Of a stretch of DNA of 64,000 nucleotides, positions 12,787-24,096 are shown piece after piece (position 1 is the stretch's first letter; each line of letters starts with the position of its first letter). The stretch is from positions 806,001 to 870,000 of the forward strand of contig NADL03000679.1 in the NCBI GenBank assembly GCA_002205965.3, read 5' to 3'. Both the position numbers and the translations under genes were made by a program. Source of the stretch: Kappaphycus alvarezii. Taxonomy: Eukaryota > Rhodophyta > Florideophyceae > Gigartinales > Solieriaceae. The notes beneath the pieces are model-generated. The model made no database searches and was not told the origin of the DNA. It worked only from the letters and a program-made list of their open reading frames with translations.

Positions 12787-13340
12787 CTGTTGTACCGACA
12801 ACAGTGCGTACAATATTCGGCCACAAATTTCGCTTCTGGAAGCCATGTACAGTATTGTATATAACCTCAAATTTAAATCGCGCGACCTATATACAGTACT
12901 TTTCATGGCTCGTGGCCACATATAACATCACTCTAAAACACAGTGCGATAAGCACAAAAACCGGCCGAAAAGTACTGCAGAGGCTACATTGTATCTGTGT
13001 TCTAGGTTTTTATTACAATCTAGCGAATTTTGATATTTCTGATTTGTCTATATAAAGAAGGGTGGGGAGTAGTTGGTGCCAGACCCCGAACACGAGCAAC
13101 ACCCGAAATCATTTGAACACCTCGAGCAACCCAACACCACAACACCACCATCACGTTGCCTTTTCCTGTGTGGTTTCCTAAAACCAGTGGTGTCCCTTGT
13201 CTCTTTGGACTTACGGTGTGCATGCCGAAGTTCAACGGGGCAATATCCATTATACTGCAGGTGTGTCTTGTCTCTTTGGACTTTCAGTGCTCAACTCGAA
13301 GTTCAAGTGGGCAATACCCTCAAAGACTGCTAAACTCTAA
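12787..13340. other. non-coding leader-like region with TATA-like box
   Basis: Holds a TATATAAAG box at 13049-13057, followed about 20 bp later by TGGTGCCAGACCCC, and then the imperfect direct repeat described separately. The arrangement looks like a promoter and 5' leader for the zinc-finger-like frame that begins at about 13.34 kb, but nothing proves transcription. Confidence 0.35.
13189..13319. repeat. imperfect tandem repeat, two units of about 71 bp
   Basis: The unit beginning GGTGTCCCTTGTCTCTTTGG at 13189 recurs at 13260 as GGTGTGTCTTGTCTCTTTGG. Both units continue through a CGAAGTTCAA block to GGGCAATA, with several substitutions between copies. Confidence 0.75.
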
Positions 13341-13994
13341 ACCTTTCCGGTACTCAAAGGGAATTCTTGGAGGGATAAGGAAGCCGCTACTGACTTAGGA
13401 GGTTCATCGAAGGTACAGGGAGCTCCGTCAACTGAGGAAAGGGAAAGGCTTGTCAATGACCCCACCGAAGAAGGGAGCATTACGGATTACTCTACTATCC
13501 CGGCCTATCGGAGGCACCTGCTCATCGACGACGAAGACGAGCAAGGGTCCGAAGAATCGGAACGGGCCTCTATCCGCCCCAGTTATTCTTCACAGGCCTC
13601 TAGTCACTCAAAACTGGCCCCCTGTTCTCCACAGCCCGCCTCTCGTCCTTCTCACCACAAAACCGCCCTTGGATCTTCTTCGGCTACTCTTTCCCGGGTC
13701 CAAGCCCGGATTGACCTCTTTTGTACTACCGCGTTCAAAGTTGCGACAGATCAGGAGAGAAGTGAAAGGAACAAGAAAGAGAAGAAGCCTAAATTCCATT
13801 GTCGCACCTGCGAGGCTGTTGGGAAGCACCAGAGGGCTGCACAGAGGTTAAGGGAGAGCAAGAATCCCCCGCAGTGTACCTAGTGCGATATCACTTTCGT
13901 CCAGGAGATCGACCTAGGGACCCACCGGCGCAGTAACAAGCATCGTAAGAGACTTTCCTTTTTCATGGAGAGGGGACGTAGAATATTTTATTGA
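13341..13994 (+). pseudogene. C2H2 zinc-finger-like coding remnant
   Basis: One plus-strand frame stays open from 13341 to a TGA at 13992-13994 apart from a single in-frame stop. It encodes an acidic, Ser-rich region (DDEDEQGSEESER), a Lys/Arg-rich stretch, then CRTC, and finally a C-x2-C-x12-H-x5-H unit ending THRRSNKHRKR, which fits a C2H2 zinc finger. The interruption falls within the second Cys pair. No ATG opens the frame near its start, so an upstream exon or part is missing. The 13.45-kb plus-strand frame that starts with Met is out of register and is not the real one. It may be the N-terminal protein of the retroelement family seen in 14-16 kb, or a dead host gene. I cannot decide between these. 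Confidence 0.45.
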
Positions 13995-14004
13995 TTTTCT
14001 ATTG

Positions 14005-14745
14005 CTAAGAACAAAAAGAGAAGGAAAACCAAAAAAGAGATATATAAAAAGAAAGGAAAGAAAGGAAAAAGGAAAAAATTAAATTAGGAGCCCTCAAATA
14101 GAGGTGCGAGAATAAGAAGAAACCAGAACCCCGTCTAGTGCCTAACAAAAACCAGTGCTCACACAATCGGAGGAGTTCACCTTGAGCGACCGTTTCTCGT
14201 AACACTTGTTTCTCACGGGGTTCAGCGGGGGATGCGGGAGGATGTACAAAGATGTCTCCGGGCCGAAGTTCGGAACCACGGATGAGGTCAGAAACTTCGA
14301 GCTGGGTGTCCAAACCAGCGGTGCGGAAGAGGTGATAGGCCAGGGCGTTTCCAATGGAGTCATGCCGGTGTCGACGTCCAAACTCAGAGAGGCAGATGTC
14401 GGCAGCGTGATCACCGTAGACATCCAGCCGTTGCTGGCAGTGGTGACAGTTCAGCGGCATCGAGTCTGTGTAGACTGGGAGACCGAGGTGACGGCGTAAC
14501 ATTATGCTCCAATGGGCGGCGGAAACTTTTGTGGCAGCCGTTGGGTGCGCTTGAAGGAAAGCAGCGGCACCACTGTGGCGAAAAGCGAGGCCTAGCACTA
14601 GATACACTGCTTTTATGGATATTTGTTTAAAAACTTTGACTGGGAGCGCAGTAGACCCATCCTTTTGAGCCTTGAAGTTTTCATTGATGCTGGGAAACGC
14701 ATGTACGACTGTCGCGCGCGAAGGATTAAGTAGTTGGTCATTCAA
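14005..14745 (-). mobile_element. retroelement C-terminal module, fossil copy 2
   Basis: A 246-codon minus-strand frame contains, in order, RHSGAAAFLQAHP, LRRHLGLPVYTDS, a CHHC...YGDHAADIC zinc-binding-like block, RRHRHDSIGN, AGLDTQLE and ELRPGDIFVHPP. This order (Cys pair, GDHA-C, RH..N, AGL..E, RPxD) is the C-terminal domain that I know from a large group of eukaryotic reverse-transcriptase proteins, in animals, algae and oomycetes. The reverse transcriptase itself is not present next to it. The N-terminal and C-terminal extremes of the frame look unrelated to the module. It is a fossil fragment, oriented head-to-head with the copy at 15.3-16.3 kb. Confidence 0.55.
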
Positions 14746-15283
14746 AAGATTGGCAACAGAAGCTTATGAGCCTTAACTGGTCTTTGAGGATGAACAATGA
14801 CATGACAGTTACAGTAAGGTCCAAACTATATATTTAATGTAGTGCGGACTATCAGGCAATGCGCTAAAACTTGACCCAGTCAACCTGCGTGTGAAGAAGG
14901 CAATATCGAAAACCACTAAACCGTCGCACTTGATGTGGCAGTCAGGACAATGGAGCCATATCGAAAGGTTTAAGCCCAAGAACCTCTCACCCAAGGACAC
15001 GCAGCAGCGCCATTAACGTCAAATGCTTCCTGCCTGATAGCTGGTCTCAATCTCGTCCTCTAGGGAGATCATGGTGCGTTGCTGAACTCTTAGTTTGTAA
15101 GACGAACAATTTGCCTCTCGTCGGGAAATAGCACTACTTTCCAAACACTCAACTACCTAAACTCTCTCCACTTAAAACTTGGTATCTGATAATGATGATA
15201 CGTATGAGTAGCAATCCTGGCTAATTTCGGTTCCTACGGAATAAGAATGAAGAGTGTCATCGTAGTCAACACCTCATCCACTG
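14746..15283. other. spacer between two divergent retroelement fossils
   Basis: No reading frame of note. The sequence is moderately GC-rich. It may contain eroded reverse transcriptase sequence from either neighbour but I could not recognise it. Confidence 0.35.
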
Positions 15284-16330
15284 TTGATACCCATTGCGCC
15301 AGGTACCATATTCGCAGGATCTGTGTCTCAGCCTGCCTCCTCAACCATACCTGTAAGCTCACTGACCCCTAGCACGCATCCTCTGCTGCCGATGATTTTG
15401 AGGCGCTGCACAGGTCCTCGTAGGCGGCACAATGCGGGATTGCTCTCTCCAACCCCTGGGAATCAAGTCAGCTAGGCCTCTCATCTCGGTAGCCATGGCT
15501 TTTCCCTTATCAGCCACCTCCATGGTGCCGCTGCTGCCAGCATCATAGACGCCGCACCGGCCGTGAGCGGTCTGCCGTGTATACCATGCTGCGCGCCTCT
15601 GCTTTCCTCGGCCGCCGGGTCCGCAGCGACCGGGTCTTTTCCACTTGGCCAAGAAAGCAGCCCCTCCAGTTATTCTACCTCCGAGTCCCTGGCCCCCCTT
15701 CCTCCGCCGAATTTCTTGCCCTTGACCGCACAGAGCTCGCTGCAACACACGCCTACATCCAAACACAACTAAATTAGGTACAACAAGAGGCTGGGGCGAA
15801 TTCTCTCTGTCAGGACGATTAAACGGCGATATACCCCAGCCCAGATCATACGGCTGATGATATCCGGCAGCGAATACGCGTCCTCGCCTACCTCCACAGC
15901 CATGCTGCCGCATTGCTCCTAATCCCGCCCAGTTGTTGAGCCAACTGGACCATGATGCTTTCTTGACTCCTAGGACTCCTTATCAACACTGACTTCCTAC
16001 CGCTCACCTGCACAAATGCCGGCATTGTGATCAAAGCATGGATCCCGTCGGTTATCACGCGGCTGACCTCTGCCCTTGGTTCAGTCACACCCACCGTCGG
16101 GACTCGCTCCGCAATGCTCAACCCACCCACTTCTTTCGCTCCGCGGGACTCGACTGCGATTTTTAAGGTGCCTCTCCTCGTCCCTAGCAAGGTGCTTCGC
16201 CCGGCCGACATCCTCGTGCCACCCCCTCCAGCTCCAAGTGTCAACCAGACCAGCGCCATCACCTGTAATCTCAAGAGTGCTGGTATTCATATAGTCATGT
16301 CAAATAGCGCCCTTTCCTACTACAATATTG
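15284..16330 (+). mobile_element. retroelement C-terminal module, fossil copy 3
   Basis: Plus-strand frames between about 15.9 and 16.25 kb repeat the block order of copy 2: a LLGL-I-TDFLPLTC block, a C..C...GYHAADLC block, HRRDSLRNA, RSAGLDCDF and LRPADILVPPP. The upstream 15.3-15.8 kb is GC-rich and Ala/Pro-rich in translation and may be the rear of the reverse transcriptase part. The copy is interrupted in several places. Long minus-strand frames over 15.36-15.91 and 15.89-16.27 kb are antisense shadows. Confidence 0.5.
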
Positions 16331-16940
16331 CAATGATGCTCCTCGTCCTTTAACGCTCAGAATAAAATGTTACGCGGGTGACCGAAAGAGATACTGCAAA
16401 AACCCGACGCATACCGGGGTAATTAGCACGATATTATGACACAAAGCTACATCGAAACAAGTCTTTAGCCCTTAGCTACTCACAAGTCACTGTCTTTTTA
16501 TTGAAGTGTAGATTTACAAGGCGATCCTCACAACAGGTCCTGCGTGATGGCCAGCCGTAATGATAATTGTGCAAGCCCATCGTCGAATCACCATGGTAAA
16601 GGCGTACCTCACAGAACTCACTACATTACATAGGGAGGATTCGGCTCCCAATCTTCCGTCCTTTTGGTCATATACGGAGCTTGGGTAGGCAACGGCAACC
16701 AAGGACGCGCAAAAATCGTGCGTACGCTCTCTTCACGCGTTTCACCAAAGCTCGCCACTTCGCCGCGTCCCTCTATTACATTTTTCCAAGCAGGACGGCT
16801 CAAAAGTTCTAAATGCTGCAGTGCCTGCTGCAGCATGATTGCTGAAGACAAGTTTCACTATCTGCAAGCTCAAGGCAACAAGGCTTAATGCGCTGTGAAA
16901 GTCTCCCTGGGTACGCACGCGGAATTCCCGCACTGAGTAC
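16331..16940. other. helicase 3' flank
   Basis: Follows the helicase stop codon on the minus strand and probably holds its 3' untranslated region. No independent gene was recognised. A GTAAGTA splice-donor-like sequence overlaps the helicase stop, so part of this region could be a terminal intron and exon. Confidence 0.4.
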
Positions 16941-19467
<2,527 letters not shown>

Positions 19468-20518
19468 GCTAATTAGTGCGCAAAAACTTGTAACTGGCAA
19501 GTAGCTTGAAGCTTGTCGCGTAAATGGCACGCAGAGACACAAAGTAGATTTGCGGGAGATGTAACGAAAGATAATTCGCGGGGTGTGTAGAACGCTGACA
19601 AGACCAACGCCGTTGTTCGAGGGTTTGGCAAAGGAGAGAGTGAAAAGATGACGACACGGGCCGATTTGGTCGACGAGTGCAGCGGGTGGATCAAAGTGCT
19701 GGGTGGGGGCGCGTATCGCCGGCGGTAGGGTTTCAGACAGCTTTTTGAACAAAAAAAAAAGAAAGATGGGCGGGCAAAAGGAAATATTGGGTGGCCCGAC
19801 ATGACAGAATGGGCCCGTCAGCGAAGGTAGCTGCCCCGATACATGGCCCTGTGAAAGTTGTTGACATGGACGGTTAGAGGTTTCTGGAATATGGAGGCCA
19901 CTAATGGATATCCATCACCCGTTTTGCAGATTGCGCCATTTGCATTACCAATTGGAATGGAACACGTAAGGCATTATTTTTGGATAGGGGAATAAAGTAA
20001 TGACACTTGGCAAAGGACATGCGGTGCTGAAACAAGTGGAGGTTTTGCGGCGGAGTGGTGTTCTGTACTCGGCAAGGCAGTACTGTACTATTATTATCAT
20101 TTTCAAATGCAAAATACAATTGTTCAACCCGGGGAACGCAGGCGTAGCATTTTTTGGTGGGTCATTGGTTCTGCTTTGCCCCGAACGGGTACTATCGGGC
20201 CCTCCGTGGAAAGAGATGGTGCAAGGCGGTTTTTCTTGGCGCCAACAGTTTGTGTTTGAATGACCGGATAGATTGCATTGCTGATAAAATACTGTAAGAA
20301 TAAACGACAATTACAGTACAACGGCCAAATGACAGTATACACGTGCACACTACTACTCATTTTATGAATATCCTGGCCATGGAGGCGGCCTTCTTTCAAT
20401 TTAGCAGTTTTCGTAACCCCATGCATCGCAAGTCAAAATAATCCCGCTTCATTGGACTACTGTATTCAATATCTCTAAGAACGGCGTTCGGCGCATCTTG
20501 TACAGTACAGTATGTATA
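19468..20518. other. helicase 5' flank and intergenic spacer
   Basis: Presumed promoter and 5' untranslated region of the helicase (minus strand) nearest to 19468. Further right the spacer holds several exact TACTGTA/TACAGTA heptamers (about 20090, 20289, 20313, 20459 and 20501-20512). No gene was found. Minus-strand frames extending upstream of the helicase Met are open by chance. Confidence 0.45.
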
Positions 20519-20520
20519 TA

Positions 20521-20551
20521 CACTGCTGACTGATGCCATACGACACCCCCC
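20521..20551 (+). repeat. left terminal inverted repeat of the Tc1 element (outer)
   Basis: Matches the reverse complement of 22042-22072 over 31 bp with one difference (G or C at position 5). Confidence 0.92.
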
Positions 20552-20701
20552 GTTTCGCTGATATTTGCTACTTCGAAACAGTAAATTAAAAAACCGTTTC
20601 AACCAATGAAAAGCTTGCATAAAATAACGTTAGGAAGATGCCCTTTAAACGGTAATATACACGTGGCATCGGTGTAGTCCTTTAAAAACAGAAACGGTGG
20701 G

Positions 20702-20720
20702 TGACTGATGCCATACGACA
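20702..20720 (+). repeat. inner direct repeat, left end of the Tc1 element
   Basis: TGACTGATGCCATACGACA is an exact repeat of the core of the outer left terminal repeat (20527-20545), 175 bp further in. It probably is a second transposase-binding site. Confidence 0.9.
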
Positions 20721-20835
20721 TGTGCTCTTATACTTAAACTAACTTGCTTTTAGAGCGTTTCAACACTCTCCATTGACATCCTCCCAAGCCGCCCTGAGCC
20801 CCAGAGTAAACATCTATCAAGTCCGTCTATTAAGG

Positions 20836-21837
20836 ATGCCTAAGGGGACGCAATTGAGCTTAGAAGAGCGCGCCCAAATTTCAGGCTTGAAAGAAGCTGG
20901 TCTATCAATCCAGGCTATTGCTAGGCAGCTTGGTCGATCGCGAGCCGTGGTATCCTCATTTCTCAAGGGCCCAGCAACCTATGGCACCAGAAACGCCCGA
21001 GCGAATCGGAAGAAAATGACTGCAAGGGATGAACGGAGATTGCTTAGGGCAGCAAGTAACTCCACTAAGAGCTCAAGAACATTAAGAAATGAACTCAACC
21101 TCCCCATTTCCGCAAGCCGGACAAGGGCATACCTCAATGGTTCAGGGTTTCTACGTCATAAAAAAATTAAAAGGCAGCCTCCACTTCAACAGAGGCACCG
21201 GGATGCCCGTATTAAATTTGCAAGGAGTCATTCAGACAAGAGCGCGAATTAGTGGGGCAAGGTTGTTTGGAGCGATAAAAAAAGATTCAACTGCGATGGG
21301 CCGGACGGAATTCAGTGCTATTGGCACGATTTGAGGCGCGAGGAATTGGTTTTATCTAAACGGCAACATGGGGGGAATGGAGTTATGGTTTGGGCAGCTT
21401 TTTGCGCACATGGAAGGACAAAGTTAGTGAAGGTGACTGTTCGATTAAATGGAGGGGAATACGTGAAGATTTTAGAGAAGGAGTTACTTGACTGGGCCGA
21501 TGAAGAGTTGCTAATTGGATGGATATTTCAGCAGGATAATGCCCCTGCCCATGCGTCCAAAGTAGCTGAGAAGTGGTTTAAAGATCAAGGAATATCCGTT
21601 CTAGAGTGGCCAGCTCGTTCTCCAGATTTAAACCCTATGGAGAATCGTTGGGGCATACTGGCCAGGGCCGTTTATGCCAATTCAAGGCAATTTTCTACTG
21701 TGCAGGAACTCATGGATTGTATCACTGAATGTTGGGACAATATTGACCCTAATATTGTCCAACGGCTGGTGAATTCAATGCACAATCGCTGCATTGAAGT
21801 CATTGCTAGGCAGGGTGGAATGACAGATTACTAGTTT
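20836..21837 (+). pseudogene. Tc1-family transposase (DD34E), one in-frame stop
   Basis: This frame encodes a 333-residue Tc1 transposase, the usual length for the family, if one TAG is ignored. I chose ATG 20836 (MPKGTQLSLEERAQ) because Tc1 proteins begin close to the first helix-turn-helix; an in-frame ATG also exists at 20773. Residues 8-45 form the first helix-turn-helix (EERAQISGLKEAG...AIARQLGRSRAVV), followed by a second DNA-binding part. The catalytic Asp sits in VVWSDKKRF, the second in FQQDNAPAHAS, and the Glu in SPDLNPMENRWG, with exactly 34 residues between the last two. The single TAG at 21250-21252 (codon 139), just before WGKVVWSDKKRF, is probably a CAG-to-TAG change. No frameshift is present, so the gene was lost recently or the copy moves with help from another. 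Confidence 0.9.
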
Positions 21838-21872
21838 TGTTTACAGTTCTTGTCATAGCCAATAAGGCGTAG

Positions 21873-21896
21873 GGTGTCGTATGGCATCAGTCACCC
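21873..21896 (-). repeat. inner direct repeat, right end of the Tc1 element
   Basis: The minus strand reads GGGTGACTGATGCCATACGACACC, matching the core of the outer right terminal repeat about 173 bp further in. Confidence 0.9.
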
Positions 21897-22041
21897 CCAT
21901 TTTTAGAGATGATGCACTATTTCTTGCCAAGTTATCTGAATTTCCATGTTTGTACGTTTTTTATATAAAAATGCCGTACAAATCGATTGACACCATTATT
22001 TTTAAACAAAACTGAAGAGAAACATCATAAACTGAGAAAAT

Positions 22042-22072
22042 GGGGGGTGTCGTATGGCATCAGTCAGGAGTG
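22042..22072 (-). repeat. right terminal inverted repeat of the Tc1 element (outer)
   Basis: Reverse complement of 20521-20551 with one mismatch, followed by the TA target duplication. Confidence 0.92.
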
Positions 22073-22149
22073 TACTGTACATATGCGGTACAGTGTGCGC
22101 TTCCTTACAATTTCGTGACAGCCTACGCTACTGAAAGATCAACTCGAGG

Positions 22150-22645
22150 GAGAGGAGAGTGGACGCATCAAACATTAACGCGCGACCTGCGGATATTCCG
22201 GTCCACCCGCAGTCTGATGCATCAAACACCCCGCCCCTCTCCCAGTGGCCTATGACATCACCGTATCCTCGCCATTCCAGGAGAACTACATGTCAATGGG
22301 AGCACGGAAAGCGCGAGCCGTTGCCAATGCAGCAGAAAAGCGGAAGAAGAGGGACCTAGCCACGAAAGTGGCTGCCATTCCTGGCGAAGTCCTGCCGGCA
22401 CGATCGAGGTTTTGATGGAATTTTCTGCCGCTGGCTTCTGACTTGCTAGGTTCACCTTGCGAGACATCATCCAAGGTCATTGAGAAATACGCCGCAGCTG
22501 TCGCGTCTTGCAGCGGATGTTTTACTGGGGGAGTGAAGACTCGCTTTTATCAGAAACTTGGCTACGCTATATGGTCCACATGTGCGGCGGCTGTAATATG
22601 TCGTGCCCCGCAACACGCAGAATTTAGCCACCCGATTCAAGCTTT
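22150..22645 (+). mobile_element. retroelement C-terminal module, fossil copy 4
   Basis: Plus-strand translation gives ARPADIPVHP, then VAYDVT-SPFQENYMSMGAR and an Ala/Lys-rich helix, an EKYAAAVASCSGCF block, QKLGYAIWSTCAAAVICR and finally HPIQA. It aligns block for block with copies 1 and 5, and its right end (HPIQ or HPV followed by non-matching DNA) agrees with theirs, so the 3' boundary of the element is near 22640. It is a broken fossil without reverse transcriptase. Confidence 0.55.
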
Positions 22646-24045
22646 GTTTTGTAGTGACTTCACAGTGTTGCACATACATATCACAGTGATAAAAAATGAC
22701 GAAACAGCCTTCCATGCAACGTGCCTTTTGGTAACAACGTGTCCATCTTGGACGCTTGTTCTCGCTTTCACAACAGATCTACGACGCCTCTGGCACTGAA
22801 GAAAAAGCTTCCTACATAGGAGCCCCTTTTTCTTCCCTTCAAGTCCCCTACTTTGTAATGTCTACCAATTATGGCCACAAAGTTTAAATCACCGGATCAT
22901 TCTCCCACATTACGCCTCCAAAAAATGGAACATACCAACCAAAGGCCTTTGTCCAAATGGTGCAGCCTGATACATGCAAGTTTTCGCAACCCGCAAAGCC
23001 TGCAGCACATTAGCGATGGAGCATTACTGCATACAGCGCCACATACTGCACAATAATCAGGTCCATTAATGTTGAGACTTTGGAATGCTCGTCAGTTCCG
23101 ATGCCATGTCACAACCTCCCTGGCCTTCGACCTGCCCCACACCAACGCCATCTACGTAATCACCGCAAAATCAACCTGCGGCGCCAATTGCCAAGTCTGA
23201 TGATTCGCCAATCTTGGCCCAAGATGGAGATCCTACTTTTCCGGAAACAAACTGAAAGCTGTTCAGGCGACCCGCAATTTTTTAACAATACTTGTCCCAT
23301 TCCGCTTGGTTGTACTGTACAGTATAGCCAATCAGACCTCACACCGCTGCCCTGACACTTCGGTCAGCTCCTTGCCAGGAGTCCAATAAATGCTCAACAC
23401 ACCTATGCAGGGTCTCAGCCTTGCTCGCTCAAGGCGGTTCTTTCAAATACTCTGCTCTCTGACTGTTGCAGACATTCCTGTGTCCTGCTTTGCGCGGCAT
23501 GCGATGTAAAGCTGTACCGGTAGGACAACGCATGCGTATTTGATCCAATGGATCGAGCACACTCAGTGCAAATTAGAGTACTGTAGACCGTGCCACTTTC
23601 GCACATGTTGCCTTTTTATACTCCACCGACTTGTCTTTGGCCACGTCAAACAGAGGGAATTGCCGAGGCGAGAACGTCTTGAGACGAACCACGATGGCAC
23701 TTATCAATGGTTCGTAGTCAAGCCTTCCAACCATCCTAAATTTTTCCAAAAGCCACTTATGATTGGCGGCTTATTAATTGCATCTTGAGCGATGCACGAA
23801 TCAACAAGCATGTGTGACCTTATGGGGTACGGAACACAACTACCCAAATGTCCTAATACATGGGTTCTGTTGAACTGCGGTTTCTATTGTATGGTACGCA
23901 ACATGGAACTGGGACGGCTAGTGAAGTATCACCAAGTAGGTCGAGGATATTTGGCAACCACTCTGTTCTTTTTGCTGTCGAATCTTGAGAGAACTTTACC
24001 CACGTTGCGGCAGTCTGGTGGTTTGGAGCCTGCCGCTGCACTCTT
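22646..24045. other. intergenic region upstream of the dehydrogenase
   Basis: Base composition is near that of the gene islands but no frame on either strand resembles a known protein. TACTGTA and TACAGTA heptamers occur at about 23313-23324 and 23579. The right part is presumably the promoter of the dehydrogenase gene. Confidence 0.4.
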
Positions 24046-24069
24046 TCGCGTTATCGCGTTGTCGCGTTT
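24046..24069 (+). promoter_or_regulatory. three tandem TCGCGTTN octamers
   Basis: TCGCGTTA, TCGCGTTG and TCGCGTTT follow each other without a gap, ending 54 bp before the preferred dehydrogenase start at 24124. Phased CGCG-containing octamers so close to a start codon look like a transcription-factor array (E2F or MBF sites share a CGCG core), though no factor can be named from sequence. Confidence 0.4.
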
Positions 24070-24096
24070 CATTCCTTAAATGCATCAACGGCCACC

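Larger units (their letters stand above)
20519..22074 (+). mobile_element. Tc1-type DNA transposon with TA target duplication
   Basis: The element spans 20521-22072 and is flanked by TA at 20519-20520 and 22073-22074. Both ends begin CACT(G/C)CTGACTGATGCC and continue through CATACGACACCCCCC, giving 31-bp terminal inverted repeats with one mismatch. A second copy of the core TGACTGATGCCATACGACA lies inside each end. The interior encodes a DD34E transposase on the plus strand. The length of 1552 bp is normal for the Tc1 group. The near-perfect terminal repeats suggest a fairly recent insertion. Confidence 0.92.

Noticed and set aside
15359-15913. 184-codon minus-strand Gly/Arg-rich frame
   Set aside because: GC-rich DNA keeps this strand open by chance; the plus strand carries the retroelement module.
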